DNA of 64,000 bases, taken from positions 4,030,001-4,094,000 of the forward strand of contig NZ_CP138918.1 of NCBI RefSeq assembly GCF_047123305.1. The letters are read 5' to 3'. A model generated the notes under the pieces. That model was not told the DNA's origin, did not search any database, and worked only from the letters and a program-made list of their open reading frames with translations. Of this stretch, positions 25,835 through 34,772 are shown one piece after another (within the stretch, counting starts at the first letter, position 1; every line of letters begins with the position of its first letter). The stretch comes from Thalassobius sp047123305 (GTDB lineage Bacteria > Pseudomonadota > Alphaproteobacteria > Rhodobacterales > Rhodobacteraceae). The translations under genes were made by a program, and so were the position numbers.

Positions 25835-27310
25835 ATGGATTTACCACATTACCAACTTTTCATTGACGGCGCCTGGTGTGACGGATCGCGCGGCCAGACC
25901 ATGTTGTCACAAAATCCAGCCACTGGGGAAGACTGGGCCCGTTTTGCCTGCGCCGCCCCCGAAGATGTGAACCGTGCCGTTGCCGCGGCCCGGCGCATGC
26001 TGGACGCGCCGGTTTGGCGGGATATGAGCCAGACCGCACGTGGTAAGCTGTTGCATCGATTGGCAGATCTGATTGAAAAGCGAGCCGCCGAAATTGGCGA
26101 AGTGGAAACCCGCGACAGTGGAAAGCTGCTGGCAGAAACGGTGGCGCAAACGGGATATGTGAGCGACTATTACCGCTATTACGCTGGCCTGGCAGATAAA
26201 ATCGAAGGCGCTGTGCTGCCGATCGACAAGCCAGATATGCATGTTTTCACCCGCCGTGCGCCGATTGGTGTGGTGGCCGCTGTGGTACCTTGGAACGCGC
26301 AAATGTTCCTCACTGCCACCAAATTGGGCCCCGCGCTGGCCGCCGGTTGCACCGTGGTCCTGAAGGCCTCGGAACAGGCCCCCGCGCCGATGTTTGAGTT
26401 TGCCAAACTGGTTCACGAGGCGGGCTTCCCCGCTGGGGTGGTTTCAGTGATCACCGGCGATGCAGAGGGCTGTGCGATCCCGCTGACGCGGCACCCGGAC
26501 GTGGACCGGATCGCCTTTACCGGAGGGCCGGAAACAGCCCGCCATGTGGTGCGCAATTCGGCCGAAAGCTTCGCGGTTACCTCTCTGGAATTGGGCGGAA
26601 AATCCCCGATCATTGTCTTTGATGACGCCGATGTCGAAGCCGCCGCAAACGGGCTGATTGCTGGCAACTTCGGGGCCTCGGGTCAAAGCTGTGTTGCGGG
26701 GTCTCGCGGGCTGGTTCAGCGCGGCATTTACGACACGCTCGTGGCCCGGATCGTGGCAAAGTCACGTGACATCCGCGTCGGAGACCCCACGCAGGCCGGC
26801 ACCCACGTCGGCCCGCTCTGCACCCCGGCGCAAGTTGAAAATATCTTGGCGACGTTAGCGAAATCGAAAGGTCAGGGCGCCACAATCCGAGCCGGAGGCG
26901 CAGCGCTGGATCGACCCGGTAACTACATGGTGCCGACATTGGTGGAATGCCCGCACCCTGATGTCGAAACCCTGAAGGTTGAGATGTTCGGCCCGGTGAT
27001 GTCCCTCCTGCCGTTTGACACTGAGGAGGAGGCGATAGAACTGGCAAATGACACGGTCTACGGGCTGGGATCAGGGGTGTTTACGCAGAATCTGGCGCGC
27101 GCGCATCGTGTGTCCGGCCAGCTACGCGCGGGCATCTGCTGGGTGAACACCTACCGCGCAGTGTCGCCGATTGCGCCCTTTGGTGGGTTCAACCAATCTG
27201 GTTATGGGCGCGAAGCGGGCTTGGAGGCCATCTTGGACTACACTCGCACACGAACCACCTGGATCAGCACTTCGGACCAACCGATGGCGAACCCTTTTGT
27301 CATGCGATGA
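25835..27310 (+). CDS. NAD(P)-dependent aldehyde dehydrogenase
   Basis: 491-aa aldehyde dehydrogenase, normal length for the superfamily. Catalytic Cys286 lies in GASGQSCVAGSRG, and the general base Glu252 in LELGGKSPII. The cofactor loop FTGGPETARHV and the oxyanion Asn in VPWNAQMF are present. The ATG at 25835 is preferred over an in-frame GTG at 25823 that overlaps the previous stop; GAGG lies upstream. As the last gene of the operon it would oxidise an aldehyde released by the monooxygenase/hydrolase steps to an acid. Substrate specificity cannot be read from the sequence. Confidence 0.94.
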   Translation: MDLPHYQLFIDGAWCDGSRGQTMLSQNPATGEDWARFACAAPEDVNRAVAAARRMLDAPVWRDMSQTARGKLLHRLADLIEKRAAEIGEVETRDSGKLLAETVAQTGYVSDYYRYYAGLADKIEGAVLPIDKPDMHVFTRRAPIGVVAAVVPWNAQMFLTATKLGPALAAGCTVVLKASEQAPAPMFEFAKLVHEAGFPAGVVSVITGDAEGCAIPLTRHPDVDRIAFTGGPETARHVVRNSAESFAVTSLELGGKSPIIVFDDADVEAAANGLIAGNFGASGQSCVAGSRGLVQRGIYDTLVARIVAKSRDIRVGDPTQAGTHVGPLCTPAQVENILATLAKSKGQGATIRAGGAALDRPGNYMVPTLVECPHPDVETLKVEMFGPVMSLLPFDTEEEAIELANDTVYGLGSGVFTQNLARAHRVSGQLRAGICWVNTYRAVSPIAPFGGFNQSGYGREAGLEAILDYTRTRTTWISTSDQPMANPFVMR

Positions 27311-27343
27311 GACCCACGGTAAACCGGGCGCAGTACGACATCT

Positions 27344-27630
27344 TTAGCGGTAAGTCCGTTGTGACAACCGCACCTTCTGCAACAACTTGTCCAGCATCGA
27401 AAGAAACACCGTTGCAGCATCGCTATTGGCAGTTTTGGGGTTGCGCAGCAGGTAGATATCCACCGCCGGCAAATCCGTCAGCGGAGGCAGCTGACGCAGA
27501 CGGCCAGCCTCGACGTTACGGGCGTCAACATGAACTGGCAGGGCACCGATCCCGATGTTTGCCATGATCATGCGCCGCAGTTCGGGCAGGTTCGAGGACA
27601 CGCGCTGCCATTCCTTTACCAAAGCTGCCG
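27344..27630 (-). pseudogene. LysR-family regulator remnant (C-terminal part only)
   Basis: An open frame of about 92 codons reads like the effector-domain end of a LysR regulator (LRRMIMANIGIGALPVHVDA, then RLRQLPPLTDLPAVDIYLL). No helix-turn-helix part remains. It breaks off near 27630, where the remains of a binding-protein gene begin on the other strand. The N-terminal half and the shared promoter of a divergent pair were probably lost in one deletion. Confidence 0.7.
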
Positions 27631-28395
27631 GAGCAGGCGCGTTTGCCCGCTACTCGCTGTCGCTGAGCTCCGGCCTGTCAGCCGCAGATGAGCTGCAAAG
27701 CACCAAAAGACAAAGGACAAAGGCACGATCCCATCGCCCTGTTGGACGCCTAACCATCGTTCAACTTCGTGAACGACCAAAACGAAGGGGTCGGTTTTGA
27801 CCCAGCCATCGGTGACGAGATCGGCTGACGTCTGGGCGTTGAGCTTGCGGTGATCACCACCGCCTGGGACGGCATCATCGGTGACCTAGTGGCGGGCAAA
27901 TACGACACCATTGTCGGTTCGATGTCGATCACTGAAGAACGCAGACAAGTTGTCGACTTCGTTGCCCCCAACAGCCGGAAATACCCTTAGGTTTTTGCGG
28001 CTAAAAGTCGTGCTTGGCCGCTCTGATCGGGCTGAAAGACGTCAGAGTCCGGCGGGGTGACCTCTTGGGAAACCCACAAAGCCAAGGCCCTGGATCAAGG
28101 CTACAAGATACGCATCGGCAATGGCCTGCCGGAACCACCGCTGGAGCTAGAGGCGGGCCGCATCAATACGTCCATCACAAACCATATTCAGGTGCTTCGG
28201 ACGATCAGATGGACAAACGCCCGGTCAGACGGCTCAACACCTCGTCGCTGTTGGGTGTTGCCGACGAAGGGGGCAGCCATCCTTCAGGGCGGCCCCGACC
28301 CGGCCAATGCCATGCAAGACGCGCTGGACGCCATGCAGGCGGATGGCGCCTATCTGACCATTGCGAACTACTGGGCGGGTGACGACATCCGTTAA
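27631..28395 (+). pseudogene. Polar amino-acid ABC transporter binding protein, decayed
   Basis: Remains of a family 3 solute-binding protein spread over several frames. Recognisable pieces: ADELQSTK near 27684, FNFVNDQNEGVGFDPAIGDE near 27760, an in-frame TGA after EIG, WDGIIGDLVAGKYDTIVGSM then SITEERRQVVDFVAPNSRKYP followed by TAG near 27989, and a frame-shifted C-terminal part from 28057 to 28395 ending in YLTIANYWAGDDIR. A 7-bp direct duplication (GACAAAG twice, near 27710) causes one of the frameshifts. Both stops could come from single C-to-T or G-to-A changes (CGA to TGA, TGG to TAG). The gene cannot give a functional receptor. Confidence 0.82.
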
Positions 28396-28689
28396 CCTCT
28401 GACCTGTGCCCTCGGTTCAGCACAGCGCTCGAGGCACCTCGGCCTCCCCCTCGGCATGTCCGGTGCCCGAATGGCCGGGCATATCCTACTGGAGGACAAA
28501 CGCCGCGGCGCAAAATGGGGGCGGTGTCTATGTGTGTTGGCGGCGGTCAGGGGGCGGCGGGGCTGTTCGAGGTTTTCTGACACGCTCCAGCCCAAATCCC
28601 CGATATCCCCAGCAACTTGAGATTTTTCTTTGTCCGTTCCCCTGCTTCGTGTACGAAGGAATTAGTAATAGGCTAACGGAGACAGTTTG
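28396..28689. other. Intergenic region upstream of the BlaI-like gene
   Basis: 294 bp. The distal part appears non-coding; the last 50 bp hold the candidate operator described separately. No gene seen. Confidence 0.5.
28646..28669. promoter_or_regulatory. Candidate operator: TTCGT-GT-ACGAA plus ATTAGTAAT
   Basis: Two adjacent small palindromes (28646-28657 and 28661-28669) lie 21-44 bp before the BlaI-like start codon, where autoregulation by a BlaI-type repressor would be expected. They do not match the staphylococcal BlaI/MecI box, so the assignment is tentative. Confidence 0.4.
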
Positions 28690-29082
28690 GTGCCACGTCG
28701 ACGCAGTGAGATGCTCACGGATGTAGAATTGGAATTGATGATTGCCCTGTGGCAGATCGGTTCAGGATCCGTGCGCGATGTGATGGACGCGCTCTCGGGC
28801 GATACCAAACGGGCCTATACCTCGGTTGCCACGATCCTGAAGATCCTCGACGACAAAGGCTATGTGACGGCCGCGCGCAAAGAGCGCAGTCTGATCTACA
28901 CCCCGGCCGTCGAACGCAGCGATTATGAGGGCAAGTCTCTGAAGAACCTGTCAGATTCCCTGTTTGGAGGAACTCCGACTGCGCTGGTGGCGCGGTTGGT
29001 GGATAACGAGGAGCTGACAGATGAGATGATCCAAGAGATCAAGGCGATCATTGAGACGAGGATCAGAAAGGATGACGGCTGA
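28690..29082 (+). CDS. BlaI/MecI/CopY-family transcriptional repressor
   Basis: 130-aa winged-helix repressor. LTDVELELMIALWQIGSGSVRDVMDAL and AYTSVATILKILDDKGYVTAARK are diagnostic for the BlaI/MecI family. The C-terminal helices (LFGGTPTALVARLVDNEELTDEM) match the dimerisation part and the usual cleavage region. The start is probably the GTG at 28690, with GGAG eight bases before it; a TTG at 28687 and an ATG at 28711 are alternatives. It overlaps the M56 gene by 11 bp. In known systems the repressor is removed after cleavage triggered by the BlaR1 partner. No beta-lactamase gene lies nearby. Confidence 0.92.
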   Translation: MPRRRSEMLTDVELELMIALWQIGSGSVRDVMDALSGDTKRAYTSVATILKILDDKGYVTAARKERSLIYTPAVERSDYEGKSLKNLSDSLFGGTPTALVARLVDNEELTDEMIQEIKAIIETRIRKDDG

Positions 29083-30184
29083 ACACTTCGTAGGGGGGAT
29101 GGTCTGGGTCCAGATATTGGTCCTATTGGCCGCAATTGTTTTTGCCATCTTTGATGGTGTCTTCGCACTGGCGGGCCAGCGGCGAAATTTCCTGACGCGA
29201 CGACGATTGGGAATCACATCCATTGTGGCGCTGGGTCTGGTGCCCTTCGCCTTGCCGTGGCTGCTGGCCACCAGCTACGCCACCTCGATCAACGCCACCG
29301 AGGTGTTGGTGTCGCAGTACCTCAAAGGCAACCTGTCGATGAGCGCTTCTGAGGTGACTTCGATCCTGTCGTTGAAAACCAACTGGGTTGATCAGATCAC
29401 CCGTCTTGACGGCTGGGCTGCGCAGATGATTGCCGCGGTATTTGTCAGCACTTTTGTGGCCCGCTCGGCCTATCTGGGCCTCAACATTCTGCGCATCCGT
29501 CGCGCGATTTCTGCCGGACACATCCTGCGCCAAAGCCGCCGGGTGCGGATTGTGGTCAGCCCGGCCGTGTCGGTGCCCTTCTCCACCCGCGGGCTGTGGC
29601 GCTACTACGTTGTGCTGCCGACGGGTTTCCTTGGCGAAAGCGATGCCATGCAAATGTCCATTGGCCATGAGATGCAGCATATCCGCCAAGGCGACGTCGA
29701 CGCCGAAGTTGCGGTCTCGCTGGCCTCGCCGTTCCTGGTGCTGAACCCCGGCTACTGGTTCCTGACCACCCGCTTGCGCAAATTGGGTGAACTGGCCTGT
29801 GACCGCGCCTACCTGCGCCGGCGTCAATTTGACCCGCACGGCTATTCGATGCGGCTGCTGGCCGTGGCCCGTCGCAGCCGCACCGCGCATGCCCAGCCTG
29901 CCGCCTTTGGGGTGCCGCTGGTGGGCCGCGCCCTGCCCTTCCTGGGCCGCCGGTCCATGCTGAAAGACCGGATCCTGGAAATTGCAGCCGATCAGGCCGA
30001 TCCCCGTGGTGACACCCGTCTGTTGGCACTGGGGCTGTCGGCATTGATGGTGGGGGCGGTTCTGGCTGCCGCCACAGCCATTGCCCAGCCCAAGGACTGG
30101 AGCCACGACCGTATTATGCTGTCGACGGTGGCCAATCTGGAGCGGTTGAATCAGCTCAACACACTGGCGCAACGCAGCTGGTGA
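29072..30184 (+). CDS. BlaR1-like M56-family membrane metallopeptidase
   Basis: 370-aa integral membrane protein with the M56 zinc protease domain. HEMQH (His199, Glu200, His203) with downstream ELACDR (Glu240) form the predicted metal site. N-terminal helices occupy about residues 10-30 and 48-68, with another near 120-140, and a last helix (LLALGLSALMVGAVLAAATAIA) lies near 335-357. Only about 13 residues follow it, so the extracellular penicillin-binding sensor of true BlaR1/MecR1 is absent. It is translationally coupled to the BlaI-like repressor and probably acts with it as a membrane-signal switch. The signal and target genes are unknown. Confidence 0.9.
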   Translation: MTAEHFVGGMVWVQILVLLAAIVFAIFDGVFALAGQRRNFLTRRRLGITSIVALGLVPFALPWLLATSYATSINATEVLVSQYLKGNLSMSASEVTSILSLKTNWVDQITRLDGWAAQMIAAVFVSTFVARSAYLGLNILRIRRAISAGHILRQSRRVRIVVSPAVSVPFSTRGLWRYYVVLPTGFLGESDAMQMSIGHEMQHIRQGDVDAEVAVSLASPFLVLNPGYWFLTTRLRKLGELACDRAYLRRRQFDPHGYSMRLLAVARRSRTAHAQPAAFGVPLVGRALPFLGRRSMLKDRILEIAADQADPRGDTRLLALGLSALMVGAVLAAATAIAQPKDWSHDRIMLSTVANLERLNQLNTLAQRSW

Positions 30185-30208
30185 CAACGCTAAGCCAATC
30201 GATTGAAG

Positions 30209-30236
30209 GGCGGCCCTGCGGGGCCGCCTTTTCTTT
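30209..30236 (+). terminator. Rho-independent terminator of the BlaI/BlaR1-like operon
   Basis: Stem GGCGGCCC (30209-30216) and GGGCCGCC (30221-30228) with loop TGCG, followed by TTTTCTTT, 24 bp after the M56 stop codon. Confidence 0.9.
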
Positions 30237-30315
30237 GTCTGCAACCTCACCAAAGGGTACGGCATTGTGCGGCACCAAGGCCGCAGACCGACGCGCATCA
30301 CCGGGCCGTCTCCGA

Positions 30316-30343
30316 GCACGGGCACGGGCACGGGCACGGGCAC
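30316..30343. repeat. GGGCAC hexanucleotide repeat
   Basis: Four to five tandem CACGGG/GGGCAC units in non-coding DNA between two terminators. No function is evident. Confidence 0.8.
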
Positions 30344-30480
30344 GGTGAATTGTATGACCGCGGCGTATCGCCGAGAAGCGTTACGGATGTGACCAGATTA
30401 AGCGCCACACCACTTGCGCCGCTCGCCGCCGCGCGGCCCGACGCTGTTCGGCTTATTGCACCGGTCGAGACCTGTACCAC

Positions 30481-30513
30481 AAAGCAAAACGGCCCGAGGT
30501 TTCCCCCGGGCCG
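30481..30513 (-). terminator. Rho-independent terminator of the glycerol ABC operon
   Basis: Read on the minus strand, CGGCCCG and CGGGCCG (30490-30496 and 30507-30513) pair around a 10-nt loop and are followed by TTTTGCTTT, 24 bp past the DUF2160 stop. Confidence 0.85.
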
Positions 30514-30536
30514 CTTCGCAACACGTCATCTGGCGC

Positions 30537-30815
30537 TCACACTTTCCAGAAGCAGAGGATCCCCCAGCCGATGGAAATCCCCAGAGGCGCCCAGAGCGGC
30601 ATCCCTACCAGCCCCAGCCAGGCCAGAAAGATGAAACTAGTGCCCAGGCAAGTCAGGAACAGACGGTCGCCACGGGTGGTCACAAGACCTAAGATCCCTT
30701 TCCGCTCGGCCCCGCCGGGGTATTTGATTTCCAGCACCGTCAGCAGACCGATAGCGCTGAACAATCCGATGAACACCAGCGCTGTGGGCCAGGTCCAAGC
30801 CATCCAACTCATCAT
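30537..30815 (-). CDS. DUF2160 small integral membrane protein of the glycerol ABC operon
   Basis: 92-aa membrane protein with three hydrophobic segments (PTALVFIGLFSAIGLLTVLE, LFLTCLGTSFIFLAWLGLV, LGISIGWGILCF) around a KYPGGAERKG loop. The composition and position match DUF2160, which accompanies glycerol-type ABC transporters. The start ATG at 30815 directly follows the permease stop and has GGGGAG seven bases before it. Its role in transport is not established; an accessory membrane subunit is plausible. Confidence 0.85.
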   Translation of the reverse strand: MMSWMAWTWPTALVFIGLFSAIGLLTVLEIKYPGGAERKGILGLVTTRGDRLFLTCLGTSFIFLAWLGLVGMPLWAPLGISIGWGILCFWKV

Positions 30816-30816
30816 A

Positions 30817-31614
<798 letters not shown>

Positions 31615-31624
31615 CTCTGCCTCC

Positions 31625-32488
31625 TTAGTTCAGGTCGTCTTTGGTCATCAGCGTATAGAACAGCCAGGACACAAAGAGGGTGATTGCAAAGTAGATCAGG
31701 CTCATCGCGGCGGCCGGTCCCAGGTCAAACTGGCCAAGGGCGATTTTGACAAGGTCAATCGACAGCAGGGTGGTCGAGTTGCCGGGGCCACCGCCGGTCA
31801 GAACAAACGGTTCCGTATAGATGTTGAAACTGTCCATGAACCGCAGAAGGATCGCGATGGTCAGGACGTTTTTCATCTTGGGCAGCTGAATGAACCGGAA
31901 CACGGACCAGTTGGAGGCACCATCGATCTTGGCCGCCTGATAATAGGCCTCGGGGATCGACACCAGACCGGCATAGGCCAGCAGCACCACCAGAGAGGTC
32001 CAGTGCCAGACATCCATCGTGATGATGGTGACCCAGGCCGCCACGGGGTCTTGGGTCATGTCATAGTTGATGCCCAGAACATGGTTCAGGAAATAGCCCA
32101 ATAGGCCAATGTCCGGCAGCGCAAAGATGTTCCACATCGCGCCAACCACGTTCCACGGGATCAGCATCGGCAGCGCCATCAGCACCAGACAGACCGGCAC
32201 CCAGAAACCCTGTCGCGGCATGGCCAGCGCAATGGCAATGCCCAGCGGCACCTCAATTGCAAGGATCAGGAAGGTGAACATAAACTGCCGCCCCAGCGCC
32301 GCATGGAACCGGTCAGAACGCAGGATCTGTTCAAACCAAGTCAGGCCTTCCCAGAAGAATATGTTGTCGCCAAAGGTCTCCTGTACCGAGTAGTTGACCA
32401 CCGTCATCATCGGAATAAGCGCGTTGAACGCCACCAGCAGCAGCACCGGCAGAACAAAGAACCAGGCTTTTTGGTTTTCGGTTTTCAT
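31625..32488 (-). CDS. glpP: Glycerol ABC transporter permease GlpP-like
   Basis: 287-aa permease of the MalF class. The N-terminal helix is AWFFVLPVLLLVAFNALIPM, then NYSVQETFGDNIFFWEGLTWF. The EAA loop is IPEAYYQAAKIDGASNWSVF, and GGPGNSTTLLSIDL is typical of sugar/polyol permeases. The ATG at 32488 overlaps the upstream ATPase stop by four bases. It forms the membrane channel with the GlpQ-like protein. Confidence 0.9.
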   Translation of the reverse strand: MKTENQKAWFFVLPVLLLVAFNALIPMMTVVNYSVQETFGDNIFFWEGLTWFEQILRSDRFHAALGRQFMFTFLILAIEVPLGIAIALAMPRQGFWVPVCLVLMALPMLIPWNVVGAMWNIFALPDIGLLGYFLNHVLGINYDMTQDPVAAWVTIITMDVWHWTSLVVLLAYAGLVSIPEAYYQAAKIDGASNWSVFRFIQLPKMKNVLTIAILLRFMDSFNIYTEPFVLTGGGPGNSTTLLSIDLVKIALGQFDLGPAAAMSLIYFAITLFVSWLFYTLMTKDDLN

Positions 32489-33576
32489 GCCGCGCTCTCC
32501 TCTGTTGCGGGCGTGCTGGCGATCCAGCCATCGGCGTAGACACGGGTTTGGTCGGGGCGGAATTGCAGATGCACGGTGTCCCCCTGCTGCGGCGCGGGAC
32601 CGTTGAGAATGGCGGCGACCTTGTGTTCTCCGGCCATCGCTTCGACCACGTGATGGCGGCCAATATCGGCCACTTTGCGCACCTGAGCGGGGATGCCCGT
32701 TTGGCCCAGCGTCACAAACTCTGGCCGCACGCCGATCTCGATCTTGCCGGAGGTGCCTGCGGCAACCGGCCCTTCCAGCGCAACCTGCTGACCTTGGAAA
32801 AAGGCCGCGCCGTCACGCTGCTCAGCCGGCAGCACGTTCATCCCTGGGGAACCGATAAAGTGGCCCACAAAGGTATGGGCGGGGCGTTCAAACAGCTCCA
32901 CCGGTGTGCCGATCTGCACCACCTCACCCAGCTGCATCACCACCACCTTATCGGCAAAGGTCAGCGCCTCTGTCTGGTCGTGGGTCACATAGATCATCGT
33001 GCGATTGATCTTCTGATGCAGCTCTTTCAGCTTGGAGCGTAGCTTCCATTTCAGATGGGGATCGATCACCGTCAAAGGCTCATCGAACATGACAACGTTC
33101 ACATCGTCCCGCACCAGGCCACGGCCCATCGAGATCTTCTGTTTGTTGTCCGGGCTCAACCCCGCCGCTCGGCGATTGAGCATCTCGTTGACTTCCAGCA
33201 TTTCAGCGATCTCACGGACTCGGCGGTCAATGGTCGCCGGATCCACGCCGCGGTTTTTCAGCGGGAAGGCCAGGTTGTCGTAAACCGTCATGGTGTCGTA
33301 GATCACCGGGAACTGGAACACCTGCGCAATGTTGCGCTGATCAGGTGGCAGCTGGGTGACGTCCTGTCCGTCAAAGAGGATCTGCCCCTCGGACGGCACC
33401 AAGAGGCCGGAGATGATGTTGAGAAGTGTCGATTTCCCGCAACCGGACGGCCCCAGCAGCGCGTAGGCCCCACCATCCTGCCAGTCGAGGTCAACCTCTT
33501 TCAGTGCGTAATCCTCTGGCCCTTTTGGCTGGGGCATATAGGCGTGACGCAGGTTTTTAAGTGTGATTTTAGCCAT
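32485..33576 (-). CDS. glpT: Glycerol ABC transporter ATP-binding protein GlpT-like
   Basis: 363-aa ATPase of the carbohydrate-uptake class. Walker A GPSGCGKSTLL, signature region AAGLSPDNKQKISMGRGLVRD (LSPDNKQ in place of LSGGQQ, usual for one of the two GlpST ATPases), Walker B VNVVMFDEPLT and switch His in THDQTEALTF are visible. A C-terminal TOBE-like domain follows from about residue 240. The ATG at 33576 starts MAKITLKNL and removes 46 artefactual residues. It pairs with the other ATPase of the operon to form a heterodimer. Confidence 0.9.
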   Translation of the reverse strand: MAKITLKNLRHAYMPQPKGPEDYALKEVDLDWQDGGAYALLGPSGCGKSTLLNIISGLLVPSEGQILFDGQDVTQLPPDQRNIAQVFQFPVIYDTMTVYDNLAFPLKNRGVDPATIDRRVREIAEMLEVNEMLNRRAAGLSPDNKQKISMGRGLVRDDVNVVMFDEPLTVIDPHLKWKLRSKLKELHQKINRTMIYVTHDQTEALTFADKVVVMQLGEVVQIGTPVELFERPAHTFVGHFIGSPGMNVLPAEQRDGAAFFQGQQVALEGPVAAGTSGKIEIGVRPEFVTLGQTGIPAQVRKVADIGRHHVVEAMAGEHKVAAILNGPAPQQGDTVHLQFRPDQTRVYADGWIASTPATEESAA

Positions 33577-33586
33577 GTCGCCCCCC

Positions 33587-34648
33587 TCAGGCGGCCCGGC
33601 TGCCGTCAGCGGCGAAGTAGAAACACGCCCCGGCATCCATATAAAATGTATGATCCTCGCCCACCTCATAGGGGTGTGCGCCGTGGGCCAGTGAGACCCA
33701 GCCGTGATCGTCAAAGGTGAAATGCGCCGAACTTTCTGAGCCTGACAGCTCGGTCACGCCGATGCGGCCTTTCAGGGCCACGTTGGCTGCCGCGCTGGCG
33801 TTGGGCAGAATGTGTTGTGGCCGCACGGCGACGGTATAGTCGCCATCCCGCAGCCCCGCTGCGTCGCCTTCAACGGCCCAGCTGACAGCGCCCATATGCA
33901 CCCGGTCGCCGGCTTTGCGCACTGGCGCATAGTTGATCGGCGGATCGGAAAACACCTGCGCCGCCGTCAGGCTGGCAGGGGCGCGGTACAGGTCTGCGGT
34001 GGGGCCAAACTGCGCCACACGCCCGTCCATCATCAGCGCCGTTTCGCCGCCCAGCAGCAGGGCCTCTTCCGGTTCCGAGGTGGCGTAAACAACCACAGCG
34101 CCGCGCCCGGCAAAGAGTTCCGGCAGCATTTCACGCAGCTCTTCGCGCAGCTTGTAATCAAGGTTTGCCAGCGGCTCATCGAGGAAAACCGCCTGGCTGT
34201 CCTTGGCAATGGCGCGCGCCAGGGCGCAACGCTGTTGCTGGCCACCGGACAGCTCATGTGGGCGACGATGCAGCATCGGGCCCAGTTTCAAAATGTCGGC
34301 CGCTTCGCCCACACGATCCTCAATTTCGGACCGCGCCATGCCCGCGACCTTCAGCGGCGAGGCGATGTTGTCGAACACTGTCATATGGGGGTAGTTCACG
34401 AAGAACTGGTGAACCAAGCTGATTTTACGTTTCTGAGTGGAGAGTTTGGTCACATCCACCCCATCCATCAGCAGCTGGCCCGAGGCGATTGGGTCAAGAC
34501 CGGCCATCATCTTGATCAGAGAGGTTTTGCCGGATCCCGTTTCGCCGAGGAGCACGTTGAAATGTCCCTGTTTCAACGTGAGACTGGTGGGCTTGATGTG
34601 GGTTGCCCCCTGCACCACCTTGGTGATCTCTTTCAGTTCAAGTGCCAT
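33587..34648 (-). CDS. glpS: Glycerol ABC transporter ATP-binding protein GlpS-like
   Basis: 353-aa ATPase. Walker A GETGSGKTSLI, signature LSGGQQQRCALARAI, Walker B AVFLDEPLANLD. The switch position reads YATSEPEEALLL, so the usual His of the H-loop is replaced by Ser in this subunit; its partner carries THDQTEAL. A TOBE-like C-terminal domain follows. The start ATG at 34648 (MALELKEIT) removes 71 upstream codons. The two ATPases together appear to share one complete set of catalytic motifs, as known for asymmetric ABC pairs. Confidence 0.9.
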   Translation of the reverse strand: MALELKEITKVVQGATHIKPTSLTLKQGHFNVLLGETGSGKTSLIKMMAGLDPIASGQLLMDGVDVTKLSTQKRKISLVHQFFVNYPHMTVFDNIASPLKVAGMARSEIEDRVGEAADILKLGPMLHRRPHELSGGQQQRCALARAIAKDSQAVFLDEPLANLDYKLREELREMLPELFAGRGAVVVYATSEPEEALLLGGETALMMDGRVAQFGPTADLYRAPASLTAAQVFSDPPINYAPVRKAGDRVHMGAVSWAVEGDAAGLRDGDYTVAVRPQHILPNASAAANVALKGRIGVTELSGSESSAHFTFDDHGWVSLAHGAHPYEVGEDHTFYMDAGACFYFAADGSRAA

Positions 34649-34772
34649 TTTGCACCTTTGTTCCTTGAGGTTTTGCGCCTGTTCCGGCCCTTGGGGCCTA
34701 AGGCGGCAAGTGGCTGGGGCACGAGGCCCCAGCCTGCGTCGACCACGGGGAGCGTGGGTCAGACGCCGAGGG

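Larger units (their letters stand above)
30185..30536. other. Convergent intergenic region with two terminators and a GGGCAC repeat
   Basis: 352 bp between two operons that face each other. It contains the two terminators annotated separately and a run of GGGCAC hexamers at about 30316-30343. I see no supported gene. Confidence 0.6.

Noticed and set aside
29123..30343. 406-codon minus-strand frame opposite the M56 gene
   Set aside because: Its PVPVPV start comes from the GGGCAC repeat and terminator region; the rest mirrors the M56 gene.
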